Of a stretch of 23,332 nucleotides of DNA, positions 6,871-15,007 are shown in pieces; position 1 is the stretch's first letter; the number at the start of each line of letters is the position of its first letter. The translations under genes were made by a program, and so were the position numbers. The stretch covers positions 1 through 23,332 of the forward strand of contig JABXKX010000368.1 of NCBI GenBank assembly GCA_013619035.1, given 5' to 3'. Origin of the DNA: Peptostreptococcaceae bacterium (GTDB taxonomy: Bacteria > Bacillota_A > Clostridia > Peptostreptococcales > Acidaminobacteraceae). The notes beneath the pieces were generated by a model that was not told where the DNA came from, did not search any database, and saw only the letters and a list, made by a program, of their open reading frames with translations.

Positions 6871-9186
6871 GTGAAATTTGTAGGTAAAAGCGTAAAAAGA
6901 GTTGATGGTATCAAAAAAGTAACAGGCGCTTTAAAATACGTTGATGATATTAAAATGTCTAGAATGTTATATGCTGCGGTTAAAAGAAGTCCACATCCTC
7001 ATGCAAAGATTGTGAAGGTAGATATAGATAAAGCACTGGCTCTTAAAGGAGTTAAAGATGTTATTACTGGTGAACACTTTGAAAAAAGAGGTGGTCTTTA
7101 TTTAGAAGATAAGAATTTCATAGCAGTTGGTAAAGCAAGATACAGAGGTGAAGCTGTTGTGGCGGTTGCTGCAATTACCGAAGAAATCGCCAAACGTGCA
7201 CTTAAGTTAATAGATGTTGAATACGAAGTATTACCAGCAGTCACCAATGCAAAAGAAGGGATGAAACCAGGTTCGCCTTTGGTTCATCCAGACCTAGGAG
7301 ATTATAAATGGGCACCGGTGTTTTATCCTAAACCCGGATCAAATATCTCAAATCATTATACCCTTCGAAAAGGAAATGCACCTGCAGCATTTGAAGGTGC
7401 TGACTATACGGTTGAAAATAAATTTTATGTACCACATGTACAACATGCTCCAATAGAGCCACATACAGCCATTGCTCAAATGGATCTAGATGGTACTTGT
7501 ACAATATGGGCATCCTGCCAATCACCTTATGCAGTGAGACAAGCATTGTCTGAAGCTTTCGATATTCCTTTAAATAAACTGAGAGTTTTATCACCAGCAG
7601 TAGGTGGAGGCTTTGGTTCTAAAGCTGGCACAACATTGGAGGGTATTCTAGTACCTCTTGCAAAAAGAAATCCAGGTCGTCCAATTAAGCTGACTTATTC
7701 ACGTGAAGATGAGTTTCAAAATGCTTATGTTCGTCAAGGATTACACGCGACGATTAAAACCGGTGTAAACAAAGACGGTAAAATAATCGCCGTACAAAAC
7801 GAATTTATATGGGATGGCGGTGCTTACAATGAGTATGGTGTAAACATTGCAAAAGCAGCAGGGTATGCTTCTGCAGGACCGTATGATATTGAAAATGTAT
7901 GGACTGACTCATATTGTGTGTATACCAATCACCCCGTTGGGGGACCGTATCGTGGATTCGGTATGAGTGAGATTCATTTTGGCATTGAACAAAATTTAGA
8001 TATTATCGCAGAAAAGTTAGGTATTTCACCTGTTGAAATGAGAAGGATTAATGGTATGAGACCTGGTGGTACAACGGGTACGGGTGAAGTGGTGAGTCAA
8101 TCAGGATTACAAGAATGTTTGGAACAAGTTTCGATTGATATTAAATTAAATGAAAAATCTAAACCTTCTAAACTAGGTAAAGTGAGAGGCAAAGGTATTG
8201 CTTGTGGCTGGAAAGCACCATCAATGCCTAACAATGCAGCATCTTCAGCTATTATCAAACTCAATGAAGATGGATCAGCACACTTGTTGGTTAGTGCGCA
8301 AGATATCGGTCAAGGATCGGATACCATTATGACACAAATTGCAGCGGAAGTGTTATCCATTTCACCTGAAAAAATTACCATCAAAACAGGTGACACGGAT
8401 CATACGCCGTACGAGTGGCAAACAGTGGCATCTAGAATTACTTATTCAGCCGGTCGTGCAGTGATGGAAGCAGCAAAAGATGCTAAGGATCAACTTTTAG
8501 AATTATCTCAGATTAAATTAGGAATTTATAAACGAGACTTAGAATTAAAAGATGGTTACGTGGTTTCAAAAATATATCCAGATAAAAAAGTAGCCATTGC
8601 TGATTTAGCCATTGGATTGAATTTTGATGATGGCTCAGCAATTCATGGACCAATTATAGGTAGGGGTTCTTTTATACCACCTAATATAAGAAACGCTGAT
8701 AAGAAAACCGGTCTAGGAGATCATCCTGTTGTATTTTGGACGTATGGTGTTCAGGGTGTGGAAGTTGAAGTAGATTTAGAAACCGGACAAACAAAAGTAT
8801 TAACAGTAGCTTCATGTTTTGATGTGGGTAAAGTGATGAATCCACAGTTATTAGAAGGTCAAATTGAAGGCGCGATTGTTCAAGGAATGGGTACAGCTCT
8901 TTTTGAAGAGCTGATGTTAAAAGATGGCAAAGTGATGAATCCTTCCTTTGTAGATTATAAAATACCTACAGCGGATGATATGCCAGAGATGATTATCAAA
9001 TTTGTTGAAAACCCTGAAGAGACAGGACCTTTTGGTGCTAGGGGTGTTGCTGAACCTGCTATGGTACCTTCTGCTCCGGCTATTGCGAATGCTATATATG
9101 ATGCTACGGGTATTCGTTTAAATACTATGCCTTTAACTGCTGAGAAAGTTCTAACAGCAATTAAAGAAAAGCAAAAAAATGATTAG
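6871..9186 (+). CDS. xdhA: Xanthine dehydrogenase-type molybdenum-binding catalytic subunit
   Basis: This 771-residue catalytic subunit binds the molybdenum cofactor and hydroxylates an N-heterocycle. The N-terminal a/b hammerhead domain starts with KSVKRVDGIKKVTGALKYVDD. Cofactor motifs in order: AVGGGFGSKAG (about 246-256), GGPYRGFGMSE (about 355-365), DIGQGSDTIMTQIAAE, and TVASRITYSAGRAV. The catalytic Glu is in GARGVAEP, at about Glu728, equivalent to Glu1261 of bovine xanthine oxidase. It lacks the CoxL active-site loop, so it is not a CO dehydrogenase. The PYRG Arg matches the substrate-binding Arg of xanthine-type enzymes. GTG start at 6871 follows AAGGGGGG at 5-nt spacing. Because yqeB, xdhC and mocA are in the same island, the enzyme may need labile selenium at the active site. 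Xanthine is the default guess; uracil, hypoxanthine or nicotinate-type substrates are not excluded. Confidence 0.92.
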   Translation: MKFVGKSVKRVDGIKKVTGALKYVDDIKMSRMLYAAVKRSPHPHAKIVKVDIDKALALKGVKDVITGEHFEKRGGLYLEDKNFIAVGKARYRGEAVVAVAAITEEIAKRALKLIDVEYEVLPAVTNAKEGMKPGSPLVHPDLGDYKWAPVFYPKPGSNISNHYTLRKGNAPAAFEGADYTVENKFYVPHVQHAPIEPHTAIAQMDLDGTCTIWASCQSPYAVRQALSEAFDIPLNKLRVLSPAVGGGFGSKAGTTLEGILVPLAKRNPGRPIKLTYSREDEFQNAYVRQGLHATIKTGVNKDGKIIAVQNEFIWDGGAYNEYGVNIAKAAGYASAGPYDIENVWTDSYCVYTNHPVGGPYRGFGMSEIHFGIEQNLDIIAEKLGISPVEMRRINGMRPGGTTGTGEVVSQSGLQECLEQVSIDIKLNEKSKPSKLGKVRGKGIACGWKAPSMPNNAASSAIIKLNEDGSAHLLVSAQDIGQGSDTIMTQIAAEVLSISPEKITIKTGDTDHTPYEWQTVASRITYSAGRAVMEAAKDAKDQLLELSQIKLGIYKRDLELKDGYVVSKIYPDKKVAIADLAIGLNFDDGSAIHGPIIGRGSFIPPNIRNADKKTGLGDHPVVFWTYGVQGVEVEVDLETGQTKVLTVASCFDVGKVMNPQLLEGQIEGAIVQGMGTALFEELMLKDGKVMNPSFVDYKIPTADDMPEMIIKFVENPEETGPFGARGVAEPAMVPSAPAIANAIYDATGIRLNTMPLTAEKVLTAIKEKQKND

Positions 9187-9225
9187 TGAGAAGAAACATC
9201 ACATTTACTAAAAAAGGAGGAATGA

Positions 9226-10446
9226 ATGGAAACGCAAAAGAACTTGAATGCTATTACCGATGTTAAAGAACTAGGTGTTCCTAAAATGATGACACTTGGT
9301 CTACAGCACGCCTTCACCATGTTTGGTGCGACTGTCTTAGTACCGATAATTACGGGCTTGGATATTTCAGTATCACTGTTACTTGCTGGTGTAGGTACAT
9401 TAATATTCCACTTAATCACTAAAGGCAAAGTTCCTGCTTTCTTGGGATCATCATTTGCTTTTATTGCACCAATGTTGGCTGTTGCTGCAACACATGGTCT
9501 TGCATATGCGAGAGGTGGTATCGTCGTTGCCGGTTTTATTTATCTGATTCTGGCTGGTCTGATGAAGATTTTTGGAACAGACCGCGTTATTAAGTTTTTC
9601 CCACCAGTAGTGACTGGCCCTATTATCATTGTTATTGGTTTGAAATTAGCGCCAGTTGCAATTGATATGGCTTCAGCGAACTGGTTGTTGGCTCTAATAG
9701 CTTTTGCTCTTGTTACAATTGTTAGTGTTTTTGCAAAAGGATTTTTAAAAGTTATACCTGTCATTATAGGACTAATCGGTACTTACATAATTGCAATCAT
9801 AATGGGTGAAGTTGATTTTACTGCTGTTAAAGATGCAGAATTAATTGGTATCCCTGCATTTGAATTTGCGAAATTCAACTTAAGTGCAATCTTAACAGTT
9901 GCTCCAATCGCATTAGCAACAATGGTTGAACATGTTGGTGATGTTATTGCAATCGGCGCAACCGTTGATAAAGATTTCTTAGAAGATCCAGGCTTACCTA
10001 GAACACTTATGGGTGATGGTATTGCAACTGCCGTTTCTGCATTCTTCGGTGGACCAGCTAATACGACATATTCTGAGAATACTGGTGTTTTAGCATTAAC
10101 TAGAGCTTGGGATCCTTTGATTATGAGAATTGCAGCAGTATTCGCAATTATTTTAGGCTTAATTCCTAAACTTGGTGGATTAATTTCTACAATTCCAGTG
10201 TCAATTATCGGTGGTATTTCAATTATATTATTTGGTATGATTGCTTCTATCGGTGCTAGAACATTAGTTGAAAATAAGGTTGACTTCAATAAATCAAGAA
10301 ACTTAATCATCACTGCAACAATCGTGGTATTAGGACTTGGTGGCGCTACATTACCAATCAACATCGGTGACATGAGTGTTAGCATTGAAGGTATGGCTTT
10401 GGCTGCAATCGCTGGTATTTTCTTAAATATTATATTACCTGAGTAA
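9226..10446 (+). CDS. NCS2-family nucleobase permease (UraA-like)
   Basis: This 406-residue integral membrane protein belongs to the NCS2 family, which co-transports uracil, xanthine or urate with protons or sodium; about 12-14 membrane segments are expected. The first segment reads LQHAFTMFGATVLVP. Core motifs are SSFAFIAPM, EHVGD (residues about 231-235) and GGPANTTYSENTGVLALTR. The FGATVLVP and NTTYxENTGVLALTR forms resemble UraA/PyrP uracil permeases more than PbuX/UacT purine permeases, which bears on the substrate of the operon. Of two ATG codons 4 nt apart (9222 and 9226), only 9226 is in frame, 5 nt after AAGGAGG. It lies 39 nt after the catalytic subunit, so it is likely co-transcribed. 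Confidence 0.9.
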   Translation: METQKNLNAITDVKELGVPKMMTLGLQHAFTMFGATVLVPIITGLDISVSLLLAGVGTLIFHLITKGKVPAFLGSSFAFIAPMLAVAATHGLAYARGGIVVAGFIYLILAGLMKIFGTDRVIKFFPPVVTGPIIIVIGLKLAPVAIDMASANWLLALIAFALVTIVSVFAKGFLKVIPVIIGLIGTYIIAIIMGEVDFTAVKDAELIGIPAFEFAKFNLSAILTVAPIALATMVEHVGDVIAIGATVDKDFLEDPGLPRTLMGDGIATAVSAFFGGPANTTYSENTGVLALTRAWDPLIMRIAAVFAIILGLIPKLGGLISTIPVSIIGGISIILFGMIASIGARTLVENKVDFNKSRNLIITATIVVLGLGGATLPINIGDMSVSIEGMALAAIAGIFLNIILPE

Positions 10447-10466
10447 AACAAAATCTCACTAATCTA

Positions 10467-10498
10467 CAAACCGGTAGGAGATGTCTTTTACCGGTTTG
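10467..10498 (+). terminator. Hairpin after the permease gene, possible terminator
   Basis: A perfect 10-bp stem, CAAACCGGTA (10467-10476) with TACCGGTTTG (10489-10498), encloses a 12-nt loop. The following bases (ATTATTAC) are a poor U-tract, so termination may be partial. A weaker alternative helix, ATCTC (10453-10457) with GAGAT (10478-10482), would compete with it and is followed by GTCTTTTA. Confidence 0.5.
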
Positions 10499-10542
10499 AT
10501 TATTACTACAAACCAAATAAATGCACAAAAACATCAAAAACT

Positions 10543-10592
10543 TTGTTATTAAGTACTAATAGAAAGATAACACAATATTCAGAATATTTAGT
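10543..10592 (+). promoter_or_regulatory. Candidate PucR operator, copy 2 (upstream of the regulator gene)
   Basis: This element matches 5291-5338: TTGTTAT, GTACTAA, TAGA, GATAA and the 14-mer TCAGAATATTTAGT (10579-10592). Here the 14-mer is part of a perfect interrupted palindrome AATATTC-A-GAATATT, and a TATAAT begins at 10592. Its position 25 bp before the regulator start would suit autoregulation. The TATAAT is too close to the ribosome site to be an obvious -10 box. Confidence 0.5.
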
Positions 10593-10616
10593 ATAATTAA
10601 TATAGAGGTGACTTGC

Positions 10617-12350
10617 ATGCAAAATAAACTTGGTGTTAAAGTAAGTGAAATTCTAGAATTAGATTTTTTTAAAAATGCAACTGTGTTATGTGGAGAAAAA
10701 GGTTTAGACAATTACATTGCAAAAGTAAATGTTATGGAAGTACCTGATATCATTGATTGGGTCAAACCAGGAGAATTTTTATTAACCACAGCATATTCTA
10801 TTAAAGATGACATTTTAAAACTGAATGAGTTAATCCCAGTCATGAAACGTATAGGTGTGGCAGGCTTAGGTATAAAGACAAAACGGTACATAGAAAAGTT
10901 ACCACAGAGTGTCTTAGATACGGCCAATGCCCATGATTTACCTGTGATCAGTATTCCGTTAGATTTATCTTTTGGTGATATCATTTCAAATATTTTAACA
11001 TCTGTTGTTAACAGACAAATGAAATTACTGGTACAAATTGATGAATTTAATACAAGATTAAAAGAAATCATGTTAAGGGGTGGTGAGCTGAATGAAATTG
11101 CTTCAATGATTGAGGGGGTAGTCAATGCCCCAGTCGCTATATATGAAGAGATTTTTAAAGATTATGTTTGTGTGGCAGAGGAATGTTATCAGCCAACACT
11201 CAACAATATAATTGAATCGGTATTCATCAAAAGAACTTCAAGATCACGACAGGTGTATGGGAAAAATGACATAAAAGAACATAAAGATTTAATTGATGGT
11301 GTAAGTGTTAAACGATTGATGATTCCGATCTACTCAGATGAGATTTCATATGGTTATGTCATCATTTGGGATGTTAATAACAACATACCAGATGCAACGC
11401 TGGTGATGATTGAAGCAGCAACGTCATTGATTGCTTTAAACTCATCTAAGAAATTATCGGTTTATGAAAATGAAAATAAACATAAGATTGATTTTATTGA
11501 AGAGCTCTTATCGAGTCAAGAAACACAACAAATGAGAGCTGTTGAAAAGGCTTCATACTTTGATTTTAACATTGGTCATGTTTATGGTGTTTTGTTGGTT
11601 TCGATTGATAAAACATACACAGAAGTAGCTATAACACCAAATAATGCAAAGTTGCTGAAACAACTGAATTCAAAGCTTATCAGTGTGGTTGAAAGATTAC
11701 ACCGATTTTTTAAAGGCGAAATGATCTATGGTAATAAAAGTGATCGGGTTATATTCCTATTGGGTTATGATCAATCAGTTGATGAAGCATGCATGAAAAA
11801 GAACATGATTCAAGTCGGTGAAGAGCTTCTAAAATTTGCTAGGCTTGAAAATATACATAATAAAATTTCCGTTGGACTAGGAAGAACTTATGGTGATTAT
11901 AAAGATCTTTATAAGAGTTATCGTGAAGCACAAAGATCCGTTCATAAGATTGGTTTGAGTGAAGAGGATAAAAATATCTTGCACTTTGATGAACTGGGTA
12001 TTTACAGAATCTTATCCAATGAAGAAGTACAACCAGAAATCCAACAGTTTTTTATTGAAACGCTTGGAAATATTGTCGCATATGATCGAGAAAAAGATGC
12101 AGAATTATTGGAAACCCTAAAGATGTACTATGCCTGTGGCTGTAATTTAAAGAGAGTCTCAGAAGAAATGTACACACACTATAACACTGTCATCTATAGA
12201 ATTCAAAGAATTAAAGAAATTGGAAATATTGATTTTTCAGATCCTAATGTTTCCTTAAACGTTCATATTGCTCTGAAAATTCTTGACGTCATAAACTTGG
12301 ATAATATCATAATTGAAAAAAACGAAAAGGGGTCAATATGGAAGCGGTAA
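10617..12350 (+). CDS. PucR-family transcriptional regulator
   Basis: This 577-residue DNA-binding regulator of the PucR/CdaR class controls purine catabolism genes in Bacillus and relatives. The N-terminal PucR domain spans about residues 8-125 (VMEVPDIIDWVKPGEFLLTTAYSI). The middle is a GGDEF-like non-catalytic domain (about 290-430). The C-terminal helix-turn-helix (PucR C-terminal HTH) covers about 500-560, including LLETLKMYYACGCNLKRVSEEM and HYNTVIYRIQRIKE. The frame is open from a GTG at 10608, but AGAGGTG (10604-10610) is itself the ribosome site for ATG 10617, so 10617 is chosen. The 3' end overlaps the DUF2877 gene by 13 nt. It probably responds to the pathway substrate and acts on the duplicated elements at 5291 and 10543. 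Confidence 0.9.
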   Translation: MQNKLGVKVSEILELDFFKNATVLCGEKGLDNYIAKVNVMEVPDIIDWVKPGEFLLTTAYSIKDDILKLNELIPVMKRIGVAGLGIKTKRYIEKLPQSVLDTANAHDLPVISIPLDLSFGDIISNILTSVVNRQMKLLVQIDEFNTRLKEIMLRGGELNEIASMIEGVVNAPVAIYEEIFKDYVCVAEECYQPTLNNIIESVFIKRTSRSRQVYGKNDIKEHKDLIDGVSVKRLMIPIYSDEISYGYVIIWDVNNNIPDATLVMIEAATSLIALNSSKKLSVYENENKHKIDFIEELLSSQETQQMRAVEKASYFDFNIGHVYGVLLVSIDKTYTEVAITPNNAKLLKQLNSKLISVVERLHRFFKGEMIYGNKSDRVIFLLGYDQSVDEACMKKNMIQVGEELLKFARLENIHNKISVGLGRTYGDYKDLYKSYREAQRSVHKIGLSEEDKNILHFDELGIYRILSNEEVQPEIQQFFIETLGNIVAYDREKDAELLETLKMYYACGCNLKRVSEEMYTHYNTVIYRIQRIKEIGNIDFSDPNVSLNVHIALKILDVINLDNIIIEKNEKGSIWKR

Positions 12351-13255
12351 GGATTACAGATCGTTTGCTTGACTACATCAATAGTCATAAAGGAAAAATC
12401 GGACAAATACATTCGGTATTTGATGGTGCATTTAATATCATCGATGCAGAGGGACGGTTAATTGGTATTTTGTCTACTGGTAAAGATTTATCTCCTTTAA
12501 GTATGATTGTGGATTGTCAGTCATTTAATCATAAATCCATTGTACAAGGACATTTATGTGAATTTACTGATGGTGCAATTCATTTTCAAAACTCTAAGTT
12601 GAAAATCAATACTTCAAATCCAGAGGTGGTTAATTTATCTCTAAGCAATATTCAAAATAACCATTCTACCATCCCGATGGCAAAATTAAATGATTTAAAA
12701 AATTTTATCACAAGTGAGGGCTCTTTGGCTGGTATTGCTGAATTAATCAAATACATTGAGATAAAAGAAGTAGCATCTTATATAAACTTAAAGAGTGCTG
12801 AAATTAATGAGTACAGTGATTTTATTAAAGAAAGATTATTAGACCTTATAAATAATATTTTAAATGAGAATCTAGAATTGTTTAAAAGTGCTATACAGAA
12901 AACCGTGGGATTCGGACCTGGATTAACACCTTCAACAGATGATTTTCTTACCGGTATTATAATCATGATGAACTCATTCAATCAAATGGGGTTTGGAGGT
13001 ATGTTAGATGGTATCAATACCTTGTGTGCAGGTAAAACTACTAAAATCAGTGAAGAGATGATTAGACATGCCACAATGGGTTATGTACCAGAGAGTTATA
13101 AGTATTTTATTGAAGTCTTGTTTGACAACAATAAAGATGATATTGCTGAAGCAGTTAACAAGGTGATACAAATAGGTTCTTCTTCAGGAACTGATTTTCT
13201 ATTTGGTGTTTACTGTATGGCAATGATCAATTCAGAAAAATTAAGGAGGCTTTAA
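12338..13255 (+). CDS. allH: DUF2877 protein, oxamate carbamoyltransferase subunit AllH-like (YlbF)
   Basis: This 305-residue cytoplasmic protein of the DUF2877 family has the hallmark GFGPGLTPSTDDFLTGII at residues about 190-208. In E. coli the family member YlbF/AllH is one of three proteins (with FdrA and YlbE) required for oxamate carbamoyltransferase, which phosphorolyses oxalurate to oxamate and carbamoyl phosphate. ATG 12338 follows AAAAGGGG (12325-12332) and overlaps the end of the regulator gene, so it is translationally coupled. The stop at 13253-13255 is one base before the fdrA start. All three partners being adjacent supports the assignment. The substrate here need not be oxalurate. 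Confidence 0.85.
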   Translation: MEAVRITDRLLDYINSHKGKIGQIHSVFDGAFNIIDAEGRLIGILSTGKDLSPLSMIVDCQSFNHKSIVQGHLCEFTDGAIHFQNSKLKINTSNPEVVNLSLSNIQNNHSTIPMAKLNDLKNFITSEGSLAGIAELIKYIEIKEVASYINLKSAEINEYSDFIKERLLDLINNILNENLELFKSAIQKTVGFGPGLTPSTDDFLTGIIIMMNSFNQMGFGGMLDGINTLCAGKTTKISEEMIRHATMGYVPESYKYFIEVLFDNNKDDIAEAVNKVIQIGSSSGTDFLFGVYCMAMINSEKLRRL

Positions 13256-13256
13256 A

Positions 13257-14822
13257 ATGATCAAATATGATATTCGGAAGAATGCGTATTATGATTCGGT
13301 AACACTTATGTTAATTTCTAAAGAAATTAAAAATATTGATGGCGTTACTGAGGCTTTAGTTGGAATGGGTACAGAATTAAATAAAGAATTAACGGCGAAT
13401 TTAAACTTAATAACAGATCAATTGAGTGAGATATCTGTAAATGATTTTTATATTGCTGCAAATGTTGATTCAGAAGAAGTAATGGCAATAGTAATCCATA
13501 CAGTTGATGAACTTCTTACAAAGAAAAAAGTAGAATCGGGATCGGAATATCAACCTGTTTCGTTAAGTGCTGCTCTAGAAATGCAGCCAGAGGCCAATAT
13601 GGTTGTTGTCTCGATACCGGGTAAATATGCAGAAGAAGAAGTGAATAAACTTTTGGATAACAATCTAAATGTGATGTTATTTTCAGATAATGTTTCCATT
13701 GAAACAGAACTGCAATTAAAACAAAAAGCGGTTGAAAAAGGACTCTTAATGATGGGACCTGATTGTGGTACTGCAATCATTAATGGCATTCCTTTAGCAT
13801 TTGCCAATGTTGTAAAAAAAGGAAACATTGGTGTTGTGGGCGCCTCTGGAACCGGGACTCAAGAAGTGACCTGTTTAATCGATCAAATGGGGGCAGGTGT
13901 TTCGCAAGTTATTGGTACAGGCGGGCGTGATTTGAAATCCGAAATAGGTGGATTGATGATGATTCAAGCTATGGAAGCGTTGATGGCAGACGATGCAACA
14001 GATGTCATTGTCTTAATTTCAAAACCACCAGCACCTGAAGTTGCCGAAAAGATCCTTCAATTAACAAAAAAAACAGACAAACCAGTCGTGGTAGATTTTA
14101 TAGGTGGTGATCATTCGATTATTAAATCGGTTGGCGCATATTCTTGCACAACATTAGAAGATGCTGCTTTAAAAGCAGTTGCCTTATCTAAAGGTGAAGA
14201 TCCTAAAGAGTTTGAGGGTTTTACAATTGAAAATGATGTGATAGACAACATATTAACAACAGGATTATCAAAAATAAAATCAGATCAAAAATATCTTAGA
14301 GGACTTTATACGGGTGGTACTTTAGCAGATGAAGCAATGAAAATGTTAGGGCATACATTTGGGGGTATTTACTCCAATATTCCTTTAGAACCGAAATATG
14401 AATTGAAGAGTTTAACTGAGTTAACAGGACATGTTTGTTTAGATTTAGGGGAAGATCAGTTCACCGTTGGTCGACCGCATCCAATGATAGATCCATCAAC
14501 GCGGTCTGATCGATTTGTAACAGATATTGATGGTGAAGTTGCAGTTGTCTTAGTAGATGTTGTTTTAGGTTATGGATCACATTTAGATCCTGCATCAGAA
14601 GTGGCAACATCAATTACATCGGTTCGAAAGAATTTAGCTGAAAATGATAAAGATATTTTTGTCGTTGCATCGATTACAGGTACAGCAGAAGATCCTCAGG
14701 GATTGGCTGAATCCACACAAACACTTGAAGAAGCTGGCATTATCGTAATGCCTTCTAATGCACAGGCTGTAAGATTGGTAAAAGCTTTTATGAGTAAATT
14801 GTCAGGAGGGAGCAATGAATAA
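13257..14822 (+). CDS. fdrA: FdrA family protein, oxamate carbamoyltransferase subunit AllF-like
   Basis: This 521-residue protein of the FdrA family has a CoA-ligase-like (succinyl-CoA synthetase alpha-type) fold. The glycine-rich nucleotide-binding stretch IGVVGASGTGTQEV starts near residue 189, followed by VIGTGGRDLKSEIGG. MMGPDCGTAIINGIPLAFANV (about 163-183), HPMIDPSTRSDR and ASITGTAEDPQGL are further family landmarks. AAGGAGG (13243-13249) precedes ATG 13257. It is shorter than E. coli FdrA (about 555). The 59-residue ORF that overlaps its stop may supply the missing tail. In E. coli it forms the oxamate carbamoyltransferase with AllG and AllH. No carbamate kinase gene is present in this window, although one normally consumes the product. 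Confidence 0.9.
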   Translation: MIKYDIRKNAYYDSVTLMLISKEIKNIDGVTEALVGMGTELNKELTANLNLITDQLSEISVNDFYIAANVDSEEVMAIVIHTVDELLTKKKVESGSEYQPVSLSAALEMQPEANMVVVSIPGKYAEEEVNKLLDNNLNVMLFSDNVSIETELQLKQKAVEKGLLMMGPDCGTAIINGIPLAFANVVKKGNIGVVGASGTGTQEVTCLIDQMGAGVSQVIGTGGRDLKSEIGGLMMIQAMEALMADDATDVIVLISKPPAPEVAEKILQLTKKTDKPVVVDFIGGDHSIIKSVGAYSCTTLEDAALKAVALSKGEDPKEFEGFTIENDVIDNILTTGLSKIKSDQKYLRGLYTGGTLADEAMKMLGHTFGGIYSNIPLEPKYELKSLTELTGHVCLDLGEDQFTVGRPHPMIDPSTRSDRFVTDIDGEVAVVLVDVVLGYGSHLDPASEVATSITSVRKNLAENDKDIFVVASITGTAEDPQGLAESTQTLEEAGIIVMPSNAQAVRLVKAFMSKLSGGSNE

Positions 14823-14994
14823 AATCAATGAACTCTTTTCAAAAGAACTAAAAGTAATCAATATGGGACTAGAATCTTTTCATAAGGATCTAAAGAGTCA
14901 GGATGTTGATTCCATTCAAATGAATTGGAGACCAACTGCTGGTGGCAATGAAAAGATGATGGCTTTACTGGCTAGACTAAAAACAAAAAAGTAA
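14815..14994 (+). CDS. 59-residue small protein between fdrA and the DUF1116 gene
   Basis: This small ORF overlaps the fdrA stop by 8 nt and ends 13 nt before the DUF1116 start. GGAGGG (14805-14810) gives it a good ribosome site 4 nt before ATG 14815. The protein starts with a short helix and the stretch LKVINMGLESFHKDLKS, then has a compact conserved-looking motif, MNWRPTAGGNEKMMALLARL, at the C-terminus. I infer that it corresponds to a C-terminal segment that is part of the longer FdrA proteins, or to a small partner domain joining FdrA to DUF1116; I could not check this. Position and coding context argue that it is real. Confidence 0.8.
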   Translation: MNKINELFSKELKVINMGLESFHKDLKSQDVDSIQMNWRPTAGGNEKMMALLARLKTKK

Positions 14995-15007
14995 AGGAGA
15001 TGACGAG

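Noticed and set aside
6871..9186. CO dehydrogenase large subunit (CoxL), suggested by the nearby VWA/AAA pair
   Set aside because: The form I active-site loop with its Cys is missing; the sequence has a PYRG-type loop as in xanthine-type hydroxylases.
9783..10451. 222-codon - strand ORF opposite the permease
   Set aside because: It is the antisense of a clear NCS2 permease; Pro/Ile/Ala-rich translation is typical of a shadow frame.
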